A stretch of 33,138 bases of DNA from Chryseobacterium polytrichastri (lineage in GTDB: Bacteria > Bacteroidota > Bacteroidia > Flavobacteriales > Weeksellaceae). Below, piece after piece: positions 1 to 6,830 of this stretch (positions are counted from its first letter, which is position 1; each line of letters opens with the position of its first letter). Location of the stretch: NCBI RefSeq assembly GCF_900142445.1, contig NZ_FRAV01000051.1:1-33138 (forward strand), given 5' to 3'. Below the pieces are notes generated by a model that was not told the origin of the DNA, did not search any database, and worked only from the letters and a program-made list of their open reading frames with translations. Position numbers and translations under genes: made by a program.

Positions 1-71
1 ATTCACTGTTAAATATACGAAAAAAACAATCGCAAACAAAGGATTAATCATTTGACAATCAGAATGTTAAT

Positions 72-104
72 CACCTAACTTAATGACATTGGGCTCTGCC
101 CCGG
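72..104 (-). repeat. Dispersed palindromic repeat, left copy
   Basis: Positions 76-95 are an exact inverted copy of 33042-33061. Each copy sits beside a small palindrome (GGGC-TCT-GCCC here, GGGCT-TT-AGCCC at the other end). There is no T-tract, so it does not look like a simple terminator. The rest of 1-114 holds no gene I can support. Confidence 0.7.
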
Positions 105-114
105 GGTAGTTTAT

Positions 115-465
115 TTACTTCTGATCGTTATTTTCTTTATTTTCATCATGACTTTCTTCTTCTTCCTCTTCGGTTTCATCATCATCCCCTTCGTATTGTT
201 CCAGATAATAACTAAAAGTAAACTCTTCTGATTCTTCTTCGATATCTTCTAATGTTGTTAAAAGATCTTCAAAACTTTCAAGCTGATCTACGGTCATGTT
301 TACAAATTCGATGTGAAGTGGCATTTCCAATTCACCTGTGATCACATCAGAAAGTGCGTCCAGATTATCCCCGAAATGCTCAGGAAGAGCAATCTTTTCT
401 TTTAATTGTGTATAAAAATCTTCATCGTCACCAATATCGGTGAAATCTATATATATTGTCTTCAT
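115..465 (-). CDS. Barstar-family ribonuclease inhibitor
   Basis: This 116-residue protein resembles barstar, the cytosolic inhibitor that plugs the barnase active site. Residues 26-40 carry the family signature ALPEHFGDNLDALSD; D36 and D40 correspond to barstar D35 and D39, which contact the nuclease active site. His30 stands where barstar has Tyr29. The fold ends near residue 91, and residues 93-116 form a strongly acidic tail (DDDETEEEEEES) absent from classical barstar. No signal peptide is visible, as expected for a cytosolic immunity protein. The barnase-like gene lies upstream on the same strand at 885-1394, separated by a repeat-flanked GIY-YIG cassette. Family assignment is strong; pairing with that particular RNase is inferred from context. 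Confidence 0.9.
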   Translation of the reverse strand: MKTIYIDFTDIGDDEDFYTQLKEKIALPEHFGDNLDALSDVITGELEMPLHIEFVNMTVDQLESFEDLLTTLEDIEEESEEFTFSYYLEQYEGDDDETEEEEEESHDENKENNDQK

Positions 466-492
466 ATCTTTTTTTATTTCTTTAATTTATTT

Positions 493-526
493 GTCATTGC
501 GAGGAGCGAAGCGACGAAGCAATCTC
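493..526 (+). repeat. REP-like palindromic repeat, left boundary of GIY-YIG cassette
   Basis: This is a 34-bp element of the form GTC-ATTGC-(18 nt)-GCAAT-CTC, with a 5-bp terminal stem ATTGC/GCAAT. An inverted copy at 842-876 differs by one substitution and one inserted base. A further copy in the same orientation as this one lies at 29288-29322. Confidence 0.9.
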
Positions 527-566
527 AAAAACGATTCATAATATCTTTGATATCATCCGCTAAATC

Positions 567-833
567 TCACCACTCTGGGTTTATAGAATTTATTAAATTT
601 AATTTTTTCTGTCTTGAACCTGCCTTTATTTGTTTTTCTCTAAAAATGGCATCTCCTATTTCCTGAAAAGATTCCCAATAAACTAATTTTTCTAAATTAT
701 ATTTTGCAGTAAAACTTAATTCATGAAATTTTTCTTTATGTTCTTGGATCCGATTGGGCAAATTTGATGTTACTCCTGTGTAAAGAGTAGTATTTTTTTT
801 ATTAGTCATTATGTAAATAAAACCTGCTTTCAT
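567..833 (-). CDS. GIY-YIG nuclease-domain protein, single domain
   Basis: An 88-residue stand-alone GIY-YIG domain. The GIY strand is GFIYIM (residues 4-9) and the YIG strand is LYTGVT (17-22), so G-I-Y and Y-I-G are substituted conservatively. Also visible are the conserved Arg28 in NRIQEHK, His32, the REKQIK segment with catalytic-type Glu66, and the terminal NPEW typical of small UvrC/YhbQ-like members. The gene lies between near-identical inverted repeats at 493-526 and 842-876; its ATG is only 8 nt inside the right repeat. It separates a barnase-like gene from a barstar-like gene. A DNA nuclease or transposition-like role is inferred; host genes of this family have no settled function. 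Confidence 0.88.
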   Translation of the reverse strand: MKAGFIYIMTNKKNTTLYTGVTSNLPNRIQEHKEKFHELSFTAKYNLEKLVYWESFQEIGDAIFREKQIKAGSRQKKLNLINSINPEW

Positions 834-841
834 GTATTATA

Positions 842-876
842 GAGATTGCTTCGTCGCTTTCGCTTCTCGCAATGAC
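842..876 (-). repeat. REP-like palindromic repeat, right boundary of GIY-YIG cassette
   Basis: A 35-bp inverted copy of 493-526, retaining the terminal GCAAT/ATTGC stem. It ends 8 nt from the stop of the barnase-like gene, so the whole 384-bp unit (493-876) fits between the toxin stop and the inhibitor start. Confidence 0.9.
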
Positions 877-884
877 GGGTCTTA

Positions 885-1394
885 CTACTGCTTTTCAAAA
901 CTCTTATAATGGTTTTTGGTAAGATAAACATCTCCGGCTTTGGTAAATATAATTCGGTCTGCATTTCTGTTTTTACAGTTGTAGTTTACGTCAGCTTCAA
1001 AATATTTATCATCTTTGGGCAGGCTTCCTTCTCTGTTGTTAAATTTATCTCCACCAATTGCTTTTCCGGGTAAGACCTCACAAAGATTTCCTTTTGACGG
1101 GTTCCAGCCTTGTTTTCTGGCTTCGTTTTTTGTGATATAATAGTCAGGAAGTTGATGATTTTGTTTTACATAACTAATGACTTTTTTTTCTTCTGTTAAC
1201 TGCTCAATAGATTGTTTCGAAGAATCATCAACCGAATTTTGATTGTCTGCACTACCATAATTAACAGTTTCTGTTTTTATCGCAGTTGAATTACCTTTTT
1301 TATCAGCGATAAAATTATTGTAAATGTACATGGCAGACATCCCAAAAAGAAGTCCCAAGCAGATAAAAAATAAAGATCTTGTTTTACTATTCAT
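885..1394 (-). CDS. Barnase-like ribonuclease, N-terminally membrane-anchored or exported
   Basis: This 169-residue protein has a hydrophobic segment at about residues 8-29 (anchor or uncleaved signal; I see no clear cleavage site), a polar linker to about 70 and a barnase/RNase N1 domain at about 72-169. Motifs match barnase in order: LPDYYITK (82-89), KGNLCEVLPGKAIGGD (101-116), FNNREG (118-123), FEADVNY (132-138), RNADRI (143-148) and NHYKSF (161-166). By correspondence with barnase Glu73, Arg83, Arg87 and His102, the catalytic set is E133, R143, R147 and H162, all present, so the enzyme should be active. C105 and C140 are absent from barnase and could form a periplasmic disulfide. It follows nadE by 27 nt, and a barstar-like gene lies downstream beyond the inserted cassette. 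Confidence 0.92.
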   Translation of the reverse strand: MNSKTRSLFFICLGLLFGMSAMYIYNNFIADKKGNSTAIKTETVNYGSADNQNSVDDSSKQSIEQLTEEKKVISYVKQNHQLPDYYITKNEARKQGWNPSKGNLCEVLPGKAIGGDKFNNREGSLPKDDKYFEADVNYNCKNRNADRIIFTKAGDVYLTKNHYKSFEKQ

Positions 1395-1421
1395 ATTTTG
1401 TGTCAGTTGTAAATGTTACTT

Positions 1422-2216
1422 TTATCCTTCTCTCCATTCCTCAGGAATATCGCACACGGGAATAGGATCCATTTTATGTTTGGCGGCTTTATGCATTCTG
1501 TCGAAAATTAAAAATACTTCTTTATCACGACCTTCATAATTGTCAGCAGTTTTTGTTCCGTATTCTTTTTGAATTTTTTCTAATTCAGGGTAGCTTGCTC
1601 CAATCTGTTGCTCATCCGTTCTGTCAACATCCCAAAGTCCGTCTGTAGGAATGGCTTCCTGAATATTTTTAACCAAATTTAAAGATTTTGCCAATGTATA
1701 AACTTCCGTTTTATAAAGATCAGCGATAGGAGAGACGTCAACGCCGCCATCACCATATTTGGTGTAGAAACCAATTCCGAAATCCTCAACTTTATTTCCT
1801 GTTCCACACACTAAAAGGCCATTCAGTTGGCCATAATAATACAACGTAAGCATTCTTAGACGAGATCTGGTGTTGGCAAAAGCCAGTTTTTCGTTGGGAT
1901 AAAGATCATCGTGTACATCAAAGCTTTTATATAATTCTTCAAAAGCAGGGGTTAAATTCACAGACATTGTTTCTACATTAGGGAATCTTGATTTTAAATC
2001 ATTCATGTGTTCCCAAGCGCGATTTACCTGATCTTCTTTTTGACGAATCGGCATTTCAATTAACAACGTTTTTAATCCCGTCATTGCTGCCAACGTAGAT
2101 ACAACACCAGAGTCAACGCCTCCTGAAACTCCTAATACATATCCGTTTACATTTGCTTTTGTAGCATAATCTTTTAGCCAGCTTACAATATGATCTGTTA
2201 CTTTTTGTGTCTGCAT
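1422..2216 (-). CDS. nadE: NAD(+) synthetase
   Basis: Catalyses the last step of NAD biosynthesis, amidating deamido-NAD via an adenylated intermediate. The 264-residue protein has the N-type ATP pyrophosphatase P-loop SGGVDS at 31-36. The deamido-NAD/ATP binding region CGTGNKVEDFGIGFYTKYGD spans 137-156, followed by DVSPIADLYKTEVY (160-173). There is no N-terminal glutaminase (nitrilase) domain, so it is the short, ammonia-dependent form or uses another ammonia source. It starts 13 nt after the upstream GNAT gene ends and is followed 27 nt later by the barnase-like gene, suggesting a shared leftward transcript. nadE close to gldB/gldC is a known flavobacterial arrangement. Confidence 0.96.
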   Translation of the reverse strand: MQTQKVTDHIVSWLKDYATKANVNGYVLGVSGGVDSGVVSTLAAMTGLKTLLIEMPIRQKEDQVNRAWEHMNDLKSRFPNVETMSVNLTPAFEELYKSFDVHDDLYPNEKLAFANTRSRLRMLTLYYYGQLNGLLVCGTGNKVEDFGIGFYTKYGDGGVDVSPIADLYKTEVYTLAKSLNLVKNIQEAIPTDGLWDVDRTDEQQIGASYPELEKIQKEYGTKTADNYEGRDKEVFLIFDRMHKAAKHKMDPIPVCDIPEEWREG

Positions 2217-2229
2217 TATTTATATTTTT

Positions 2230-2757
2230 TTAGTCTATTCCAAATTCTTTAGGGTATTTTACTACGCCATTTATATTTTCTAATCCGTTTTCGGTTAATG
2301 CTATAGCCATTCCGTTTTCTTCAGGAATATCAAACGGAAAAGAAATTCCAAAATTAGTGGTTTTTTCGTATCCAAACTTAGGATAATAGTTTTCATGGCC
2401 AATTAATATTACGGAAGTATAGCCTAAATCTTTCGCAAGGGTATGTCCGTAATTAATCAGCAATCCGCCAATTCCTTTATTCTGAAACTCAGGAAGTACG
2501 GAAACAGGTGCTAATGCCAATGATTCAAAAGATGTTGAGTCATTTTCTATTGTAATTTTTGTGAATAAAATCTGCCCAACAATTTCACCATCTATTTCGG
2601 CAACAATTGATAATTCGGGAATAAAAGCATCAGATTTTCTTAATTTCTCCACTAAGAAATGCTCTTGATGATCGCTATATTCAGCGTCTTTGAACGTTTT
2701 TTCAATGACTTCAAAAACCTTCTGACGGTCTTTTTCTTCTTCCTGTCTTAAAATCAT
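2230..2757 (-). CDS. GNAT N-acetyltransferase, YhbS-like
   Basis: I place the start at the ATG at 2757-2755, giving 175 residues (MILRQEEEKD...), because this ATG overlaps the TGA of the upstream acetyltransferase gene in a 4-bp ATGA, a typical translational-coupling arrangement. An in-frame start further upstream would lie inside that gene. The acetyl-CoA pyrophosphate loop is QNKGIG at residues 92-97, preceded by the beta-4 strand LAPVSVLPEF. The later GHENYYPKFGY segment (120-130) is typical of YhbS-type GNATs. The substrate cannot be read from sequence. Confidence 0.9.
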   Translation of the reverse strand: MILRQEEEKDRQKVFEVIEKTFKDAEYSDHQEHFLVEKLRKSDAFIPELSIVAEIDGEIVGQILFTKITIENDSTSFESLALAPVSVLPEFQNKGIGGLLINYGHTLAKDLGYTSVILIGHENYYPKFGYEKTTNFGISFPFDIPEENGMAIALTENGLENINGVVKYPKEFGID

Positions 2758-3287
2758 GATTTTGAACTGTATTTTTCGCGTTGTAATTCGTACCAGAAAC
2801 ACATTCCGTCTGGTTCCATAAATTCTCCTGTTCTTTCAAAGCCCAGTTTCTGTAAAATATGATTTGAGCCATCGTTTTCAGAATGAGCCATTGCATAAAT
2901 GATATCTGTATCAATGTCATTGAAACCGTAATTCAAAGAGGCTTTTGCTGCTTCCATAGCGTAGCCTTTCCCCCAATATTCGGGTAAATAGCGATATCCT
3001 AGTTCGTAGACATTCTTATATCCATTAATAGGTTCTGTTAAAAATTTTAATCCGCTCCAACCAATTAGTAAATTACTTTCTTTTTCAATCACCGCAAATC
3101 TTCCAACACCATTCTCAGCATATTGTTTTTGAATAAACTGAATCATCTTTTTTGAATCATTAACGTCTTTTACAACAGGTACACCAATATATTTCATTAC
3201 TTCAGGATCAGAGTCCAATAGAAACAAACGTTCATAATCGGTATCTTCAAGTTTTCTTAATAGCAGTCTTTCAGTTTCTATTTTCAT
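2754..3287 (-). CDS. GNAT N-acetyltransferase, RimJ/RimL-like
   Basis: A 177-residue protein opening with the family hallmark TERLLLRKLEDTDYE (residues 5-19). The acetyl-CoA binding motif lies at ELGYRYLPEYWGKGYAMEA (95-113), with the W-G-K-G-Y loop at 105-109. RimJ/RimL-type enzymes acetylate protein N-termini, but many relatives act on small molecules or antibiotics, so the substrate is unknown. It is the first gene of the leftward group and overlaps the next GNAT gene by 4 bp. The 63 nt upstream hold no TAnnTTTG box I can identify. Confidence 0.92.
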   Translation of the reverse strand: MKIETERLLLRKLEDTDYERLFLLDSDPEVMKYIGVPVVKDVNDSKKMIQFIQKQYAENGVGRFAVIEKESNLLIGWSGLKFLTEPINGYKNVYELGYRYLPEYWGKGYAMEAAKASLNYGFNDIDTDIIYAMAHSENDGSNHILQKLGFERTGEFMEPDGMCFWYELQREKYSSKS

Positions 3288-3350
3288 GGTTGTATATTAA
3301 ATAGTAGAATTGTGTAGAGATAAAATCTGTATTTAGGGTTTAAAGTCTGT

Positions 3351-3989
3351 TTATTCTTCGAATCCAAAAATAGTAACATCTGTTTTCATTCCTTTTCTTA
3401 CATCCGCTTCTTTCATTTTATTCCCAGCTAAATTTAAGGTTTGTAACTCTTTATTTAAAGAGATATCCAGTTTTTGAAGTTGGTTATGTTCGAGATTTAA
3501 TTTTTTTAAATATTTAAGCGAGCTTAAATCAATTGTTTTTAATTTATTTAAAGATATTGTTAATTGATTAATTCTCGGTGCCAGCCTGAACGAAATATTT
3601 TCAATATTATTGTTGTCAAGATATAATGACATTAATTTTGGCAAGTTGTCTGCCTCAAATTTTGAAATCTTACATCCTGTACATGAAAATAGTTCCAGCT
3701 TATTAAGGCTTTTTATCGATGCATTTGGGATGGCATTATCATCTAAAAGAATTGTTGTCGCATTTCTAAAAAAGGGAAGGTCATCAGTTAAGGTTATTCC
3801 TTTATTTACTAAAAACAGGTTCGTGATACCTTCTGCTTCGAATTTGCTTATCGCATTATCCTTATTCATGTCAAAATTTTCTATCACTGCTTTTTCAAGA
3901 TTCTTGTCCTTAAAACTAAGGTTTTGGCTAAAGAAAATGCCTGATGTGAAGCTTAATATTACTGTTATAAATATTTTATTTTTCATCAT
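3351..3989 (-). CDS. Secreted leucine-rich-repeat protein with an EF-hand-like loop
   Basis: A 212-residue protein with an N-terminal signal peptide (cleavage probable after FFSQ, residue 22). Residues 40-51 (DMNKDNAISKFE) match a canonical EF-hand calcium loop: D, N, D, S and E at positions 1, 3, 5, 9 and 12. From about residue 75 to 200 are degenerate bacterial leucine-rich repeats with recurring L..L.L..N..L spacing (for example LKKLNLEHNQLQKLDIS). No C-terminal T9SS sorting domain is visible, so it is probably periplasmic or released. Start could equally be Met2 at 3986. It is divergent from gldB. Function is unknown; protein binding is the usual LRR role. Confidence 0.82.
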   Translation of the reverse strand: MMKNKIFITVILSFTSGIFFSQNLSFKDKNLEKAVIENFDMNKDNAISKFEAEGITNLFLVNKGITLTDDLPFFRNATTILLDDNAIPNASIKSLNKLELFSCTGCKISKFEADNLPKLMSLYLDNNNIENISFRLAPRINQLTISLNKLKTIDLSSLKYLKKLNLEHNQLQKLDISLNKELQTLNLAGNKMKEADVRKGMKTDVTIFGFEE

Positions 3990-4016
3990 TTGGTTGTGTT
4001 TAAATCCGTATTTTTG
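3990..4016 (+). promoter_or_regulatory. Candidate promoter of gldB (TTG-N16-TATTTTTG)
   Basis: TATTTTTG at 4009-4016 matches the Bacteroidota -7 consensus TAnnTTTG, with TTG at 3990-3992 as the -33 element. The gldB ATG follows 25 nt after the box. Confidence 0.5.
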
Positions 4017-4041
4017 TAAACTTAAATTTCATGTAAAAATA

Positions 4042-5025
4042 ATGAAGATTTTTAGAACTATTGCACTTTCTTTACTCTTAGTTTTGGGTTTGAATTCTTG
4101 TAACAAAGATTCTCAGAACCAATGGAATGTAGAAGTGAAAAATCCTGCCGAAAAGGTTGAAATTACTGATATTTCAAAAGCATTGTATGATCCGAATGTA
4201 AGTTTAGATCAATTTAAAGCTCAATATCCTTGGTTTCAGGGAACGGTTTCAGATGCAGATTTCGGAAAAAGAAGAGCCGATGCCGGAGAAATAAAACTCT
4301 ATAAAGAAGCCATTGGGAAAATTGATCAGGCTAAGCTTCAAAAAGAGCTTCAGGATCTGTTTTCACATATCAAATATTACTTTCCTCAATTCAAAAGTCC
4401 GAAAGTATATTTGTTTTCATCGGCCTTGCAGATGGTTCAGGATCCTATTTTCTATGATGAAAAGGGAAATCTTCTGTTCATAGATGTTACAGGTTTTATG
4501 GGAGATGGAAACGCAAACTACAAAGGGTTGGAACTGTATTTTCAAAAATCAATGAATCCTCAGAATATTGTACCGAAAGTGTCGCAGATCTTTGCTGAAA
4601 GTATGGTTAAGGAATCTCCTGATCACCAAAAATTTATAGATCAGATTATGCTTAACGGAAAAATAATGATTCTTCAGGATGCATTTTTACCCAATTTTCC
4701 GGATTATCTGAAAATGAATTACACCAAAAAACAATATGACTGGACGTTGGCGAATGAAGCAAACATCTGGAATTATTTTGTTGAAAACAACTTGATCTTT
4801 GGAGATGATCACAGATTGGTAGAGCGTTTTATTGCTCCGGGACCATTCTCTAAATTTTATACAGATATAGACAACGAGTCTTCACCACAAGTGGGGATTT
4901 TTGCAGGATGGCAGGTTTGTAAAGCCTATTTTAAAGAAAAGCCTGATACAAAGCTTGTAGATTTCCTGAAAATGGATGCTACAACCATTTTTAATCAGTC
5001 AGGATATAAGCCGAAAGTTAAATAA
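4042..5025 (+). CDS. gldB: Gliding motility lipoprotein GldB
   Basis: I start this gene at the ATG at 4042, giving 327 residues; the open frame extends upstream only as antisense of the LRR gene. Residues 1-20 form a lipoprotein signal peptide ending in the lipobox LNSC (Cys20). The rest resembles GldB, a cell-envelope lipoprotein required for gliding in Flavobacterium johnsoniae, where gld genes are tied to the type IX secretion machinery. Many non-gliding Chryseobacterium strains keep gldB, so its presence does not by itself show motility. gldC follows after 90 nt, and nadE is nearby on the other strand. Confidence 0.92.
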   Translation: MKIFRTIALSLLLVLGLNSCNKDSQNQWNVEVKNPAEKVEITDISKALYDPNVSLDQFKAQYPWFQGTVSDADFGKRRADAGEIKLYKEAIGKIDQAKLQKELQDLFSHIKYYFPQFKSPKVYLFSSALQMVQDPIFYDEKGNLLFIDVTGFMGDGNANYKGLELYFQKSMNPQNIVPKVSQIFAESMVKESPDHQKFIDQIMLNGKIMILQDAFLPNFPDYLKMNYTKKQYDWTLANEANIWNYFVENNLIFGDDHRLVERFIAPGPFSKFYTDIDNESSPQVGIFAGWQVCKAYFKEKPDTKLVDFLKMDATTIFNQSGYKPKVK

Positions 5026-5115
5026 GGCTGGAACTTAGAAATTAGAAGTTGTGCGAAAAGCGATAAGCAAAAAGCCAACAGCAAAAAATAAAATTATTAG
5101 AATAAATAGAAAGTT

Positions 5116-5442
5116 ATGAGAAAGACTCAAATTACGATAGACGTTGAATTAGATGAAAACCACATTCCGGAACTCATCACTTGGAATGCAGAAGATGGAG
5201 GTGTTGAAAAGGAAGATACGAAGGCAACGATGATTTCCGTTTGGGATGATAAAAAGATGGAAGCTTTAAGAATTGATCTTTGGACAAAAGAAATGCCGGT
5301 AGATCAAATGAAAATGTTTATCCACCAGATCTTGGTTTCTCTTGGAAGTACTTACCAGAGAGCAACAGGAGAGGAAGATGTAGCAGAATGGATCGAGCAG
5401 ATCGCAGAAGAATTTGCGGTGAAATCTGCTATAAAAATGTAA
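5116..5442 (+). CDS. gldC: Gliding motility protein GldC
   Basis: A 108-residue acidic soluble protein without signal peptide. It starts MRKTQITIDVELDENHIPE and has the WNAEDGG segment near residues 24-30, matching GldC in sequence and length. In F. johnsoniae GldC supports, but is not absolutely required for, gliding. It lies 90 nt downstream of gldB, as in other flavobacteria. The spacers on both sides (5026-5115 and 5443-5550) are A-rich with several AAAAGC motifs and no clear terminator, so co-transcription with gldB is likely and with the next gene possible. Confidence 0.92.
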   Translation: MRKTQITIDVELDENHIPELITWNAEDGGVEKEDTKATMISVWDDKKMEALRIDLWTKEMPVDQMKMFIHQILVSLGSTYQRATGEEDVAEWIEQIAEEFAVKSAIKM

Positions 5443-5550
5443 GAACGCTTTTGGCTTTCTTGCTAAAAGCACAAAGTAAATAATAATAAAGTTTTGGCAG
5501 GTTAGTTGTAAAGCTAAAGGCCAAAAGCAATAAACTAAAAGCAAAATATT

Positions 5551-6690
5551 ATGAATTTTAATACAAAAGTTATTCACGGAGGACAACATCACGAATCTGC
5601 TACAGGTTCTGTGAATGTTCCTGTATTTTTAACATCTACATTCGCGCAAAAAAGTCCTGGAGTACATTCAGGATATGAATATTCAAGAGCTGCAAACCCT
5701 ACAAGACAGGCGTTGGAAGACTCTTTGGCAAGCATTGAGAATGGTGCGAGAGGATTGGCTTTCGGATCTGGTTTGGCGGCAATCGACTGTGTTTTAAAAT
5801 TATTAAATCCAGGCGATGAGGTTGTTGCAGTAGATGATTTATATGGTGGAACATACAGAATGTTTACCAGACTTTTTGAAAAATATCAATTGAAATTTAC
5901 TTTCGTTAATTTTGATGATGCTTCAAAAATTGCTGATGTTATTACAGACAAAACAAAACTGATTTGGATTGAAACACCAACCAATCCGTTGATGAAATTG
6001 GTAGATATCAAAGCTGTTGTAGAAATTGCAAAAGGAAAAAACATCTTAGTTGCTGTTGATAATACTTTCGCAACGCCTTACTTACAAAGACCAATTGATT
6101 TGGGAGCTGATATTGTAATGCACTCTGCAACGAAATACTTAGGAGGTCACTCTGATGTTATCGCTGGTGCATTGATTGCTAAAGATGCTGAATTAGGTGA
6201 TCAACTTCACTTCATCCAGTTTGCAAGTGGTGGGATTTTAGGACCACACGATTCTTATTTGGTATTGAGAGGGATTAAAACATTGGCATTAAGAGTTCAG
6301 AGACATTCAGAAAACGGAATGGCTGTGGCGAAATACCTTGAATCTCATCCTGCAGTAGATAAAGTAATTTATCCGGGATTAGAATCTCACCCACAATATG
6401 AATTGGCAAAAGCTCAAATGAAAGATTTTGGAGGGATGGTTTCTTTCACTTTCAAATCAGGTAAAAAAGAAGATGCCGTTAAGTTTTTAGAAAAAGTGAG
6501 AGTTTTCACGTTGGCAGAATCTTTAGGTGGAGTAGAATCTTTGGCCAATCACCCGGCATTGATGACTCACGCTTCTATTCCTGCTGAAAAGCGTGCTGAA
6601 TTAGGTATTACTGATGACTTGGTTCGTTTAAGCGTTGGAATTGAAGATGCAGAAGATCTTATTGCAGATTTAGAAAAAGCTTTTTCTTAA
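5551..6690 (+). CDS. PLP-dependent transsulfuration enzyme (cystathionine gamma-synthase or gamma-lyase)
   Basis: A 379-residue fold-type I PLP enzyme of the Cys/Met metabolism family. The Schiff-base lysine is K195 in HSATKYLGGHSDV; D170 in VAVDNTFATPYLQRP should pair with the pyridine nitrogen; and YEYSRAANPTR (42-52) supplies Tyr44 and Arg46, which in this family hold the phosphate across the dimer interface. Length and motif order are complete. Gamma-synthase (methionine synthesis) and gamma-lyase (cysteine synthesis) cannot be separated by eye, so I give no symbol. No other sulfur-metabolism gene is adjacent. Confidence 0.93.
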   Translation: MNFNTKVIHGGQHHESATGSVNVPVFLTSTFAQKSPGVHSGYEYSRAANPTRQALEDSLASIENGARGLAFGSGLAAIDCVLKLLNPGDEVVAVDDLYGGTYRMFTRLFEKYQLKFTFVNFDDASKIADVITDKTKLIWIETPTNPLMKLVDIKAVVEIAKGKNILVAVDNTFATPYLQRPIDLGADIVMHSATKYLGGHSDVIAGALIAKDAELGDQLHFIQFASGGILGPHDSYLVLRGIKTLALRVQRHSENGMAVAKYLESHPAVDKVIYPGLESHPQYELAKAQMKDFGGMVSFTFKSGKKEDAVKFLEKVRVFTLAESLGGVESLANHPALMTHASIPAEKRAELGITDDLVRLSVGIEDAEDLIADLEKAFS

Positions 6691-6711
6691 TATAGATTTT
6701 GAATATTCCGT

Positions 6712-6791
6712 TTTGTCATTCTGAATGTAGCGGAGCGTAATGAAGAATCTATTTTAAAGAAGTAGGGATTCTTCCTTCGTCAGAATGACAA
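6712..6791. repeat. Long inverted repeat, ATTCT/AGAAT class
   Basis: Two arms face each other: the left begins TTTGTCATTCTGA and contains AGAATCT, the right is an inverse version ending TCAGAATGACAAAG. Each arm also carries its own small ATTCT...AGAAT stem. It has the same design as the ATTGC/GCAAT repeats at 493, 842 and 29288 but with a changed stem. It could fold as a large hairpin and end transcription after the PLP enzyme gene. Confidence 0.8.
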
Positions 6792-6830
6792 AGTGTGAAA
6801 AAAATAAAATTAATCAAAAAAATAAAAATA

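Noticed and set aside
406..666. An 86-codon plus-strand open frame containing VIARSEATKQS
   Set aside because: It is antisense to the barstar and GIY-YIG genes, and the VIARSEATKQS part is just the translated REP-like repeat.
3610..4041. A long N-terminal extension of the gldB frame
   Set aside because: It runs antisense through the LRR gene; the ATG at 4042 gives the expected lipoprotein signal peptide and follows a promoter-like box.
5450..5475. Terminator after gldC (GCTTTT ... AAAAGC)
   Set aside because: The arms can pair but the loop is long and no T-run follows; more likely part of the AAAAGC-rich spacer repeats.
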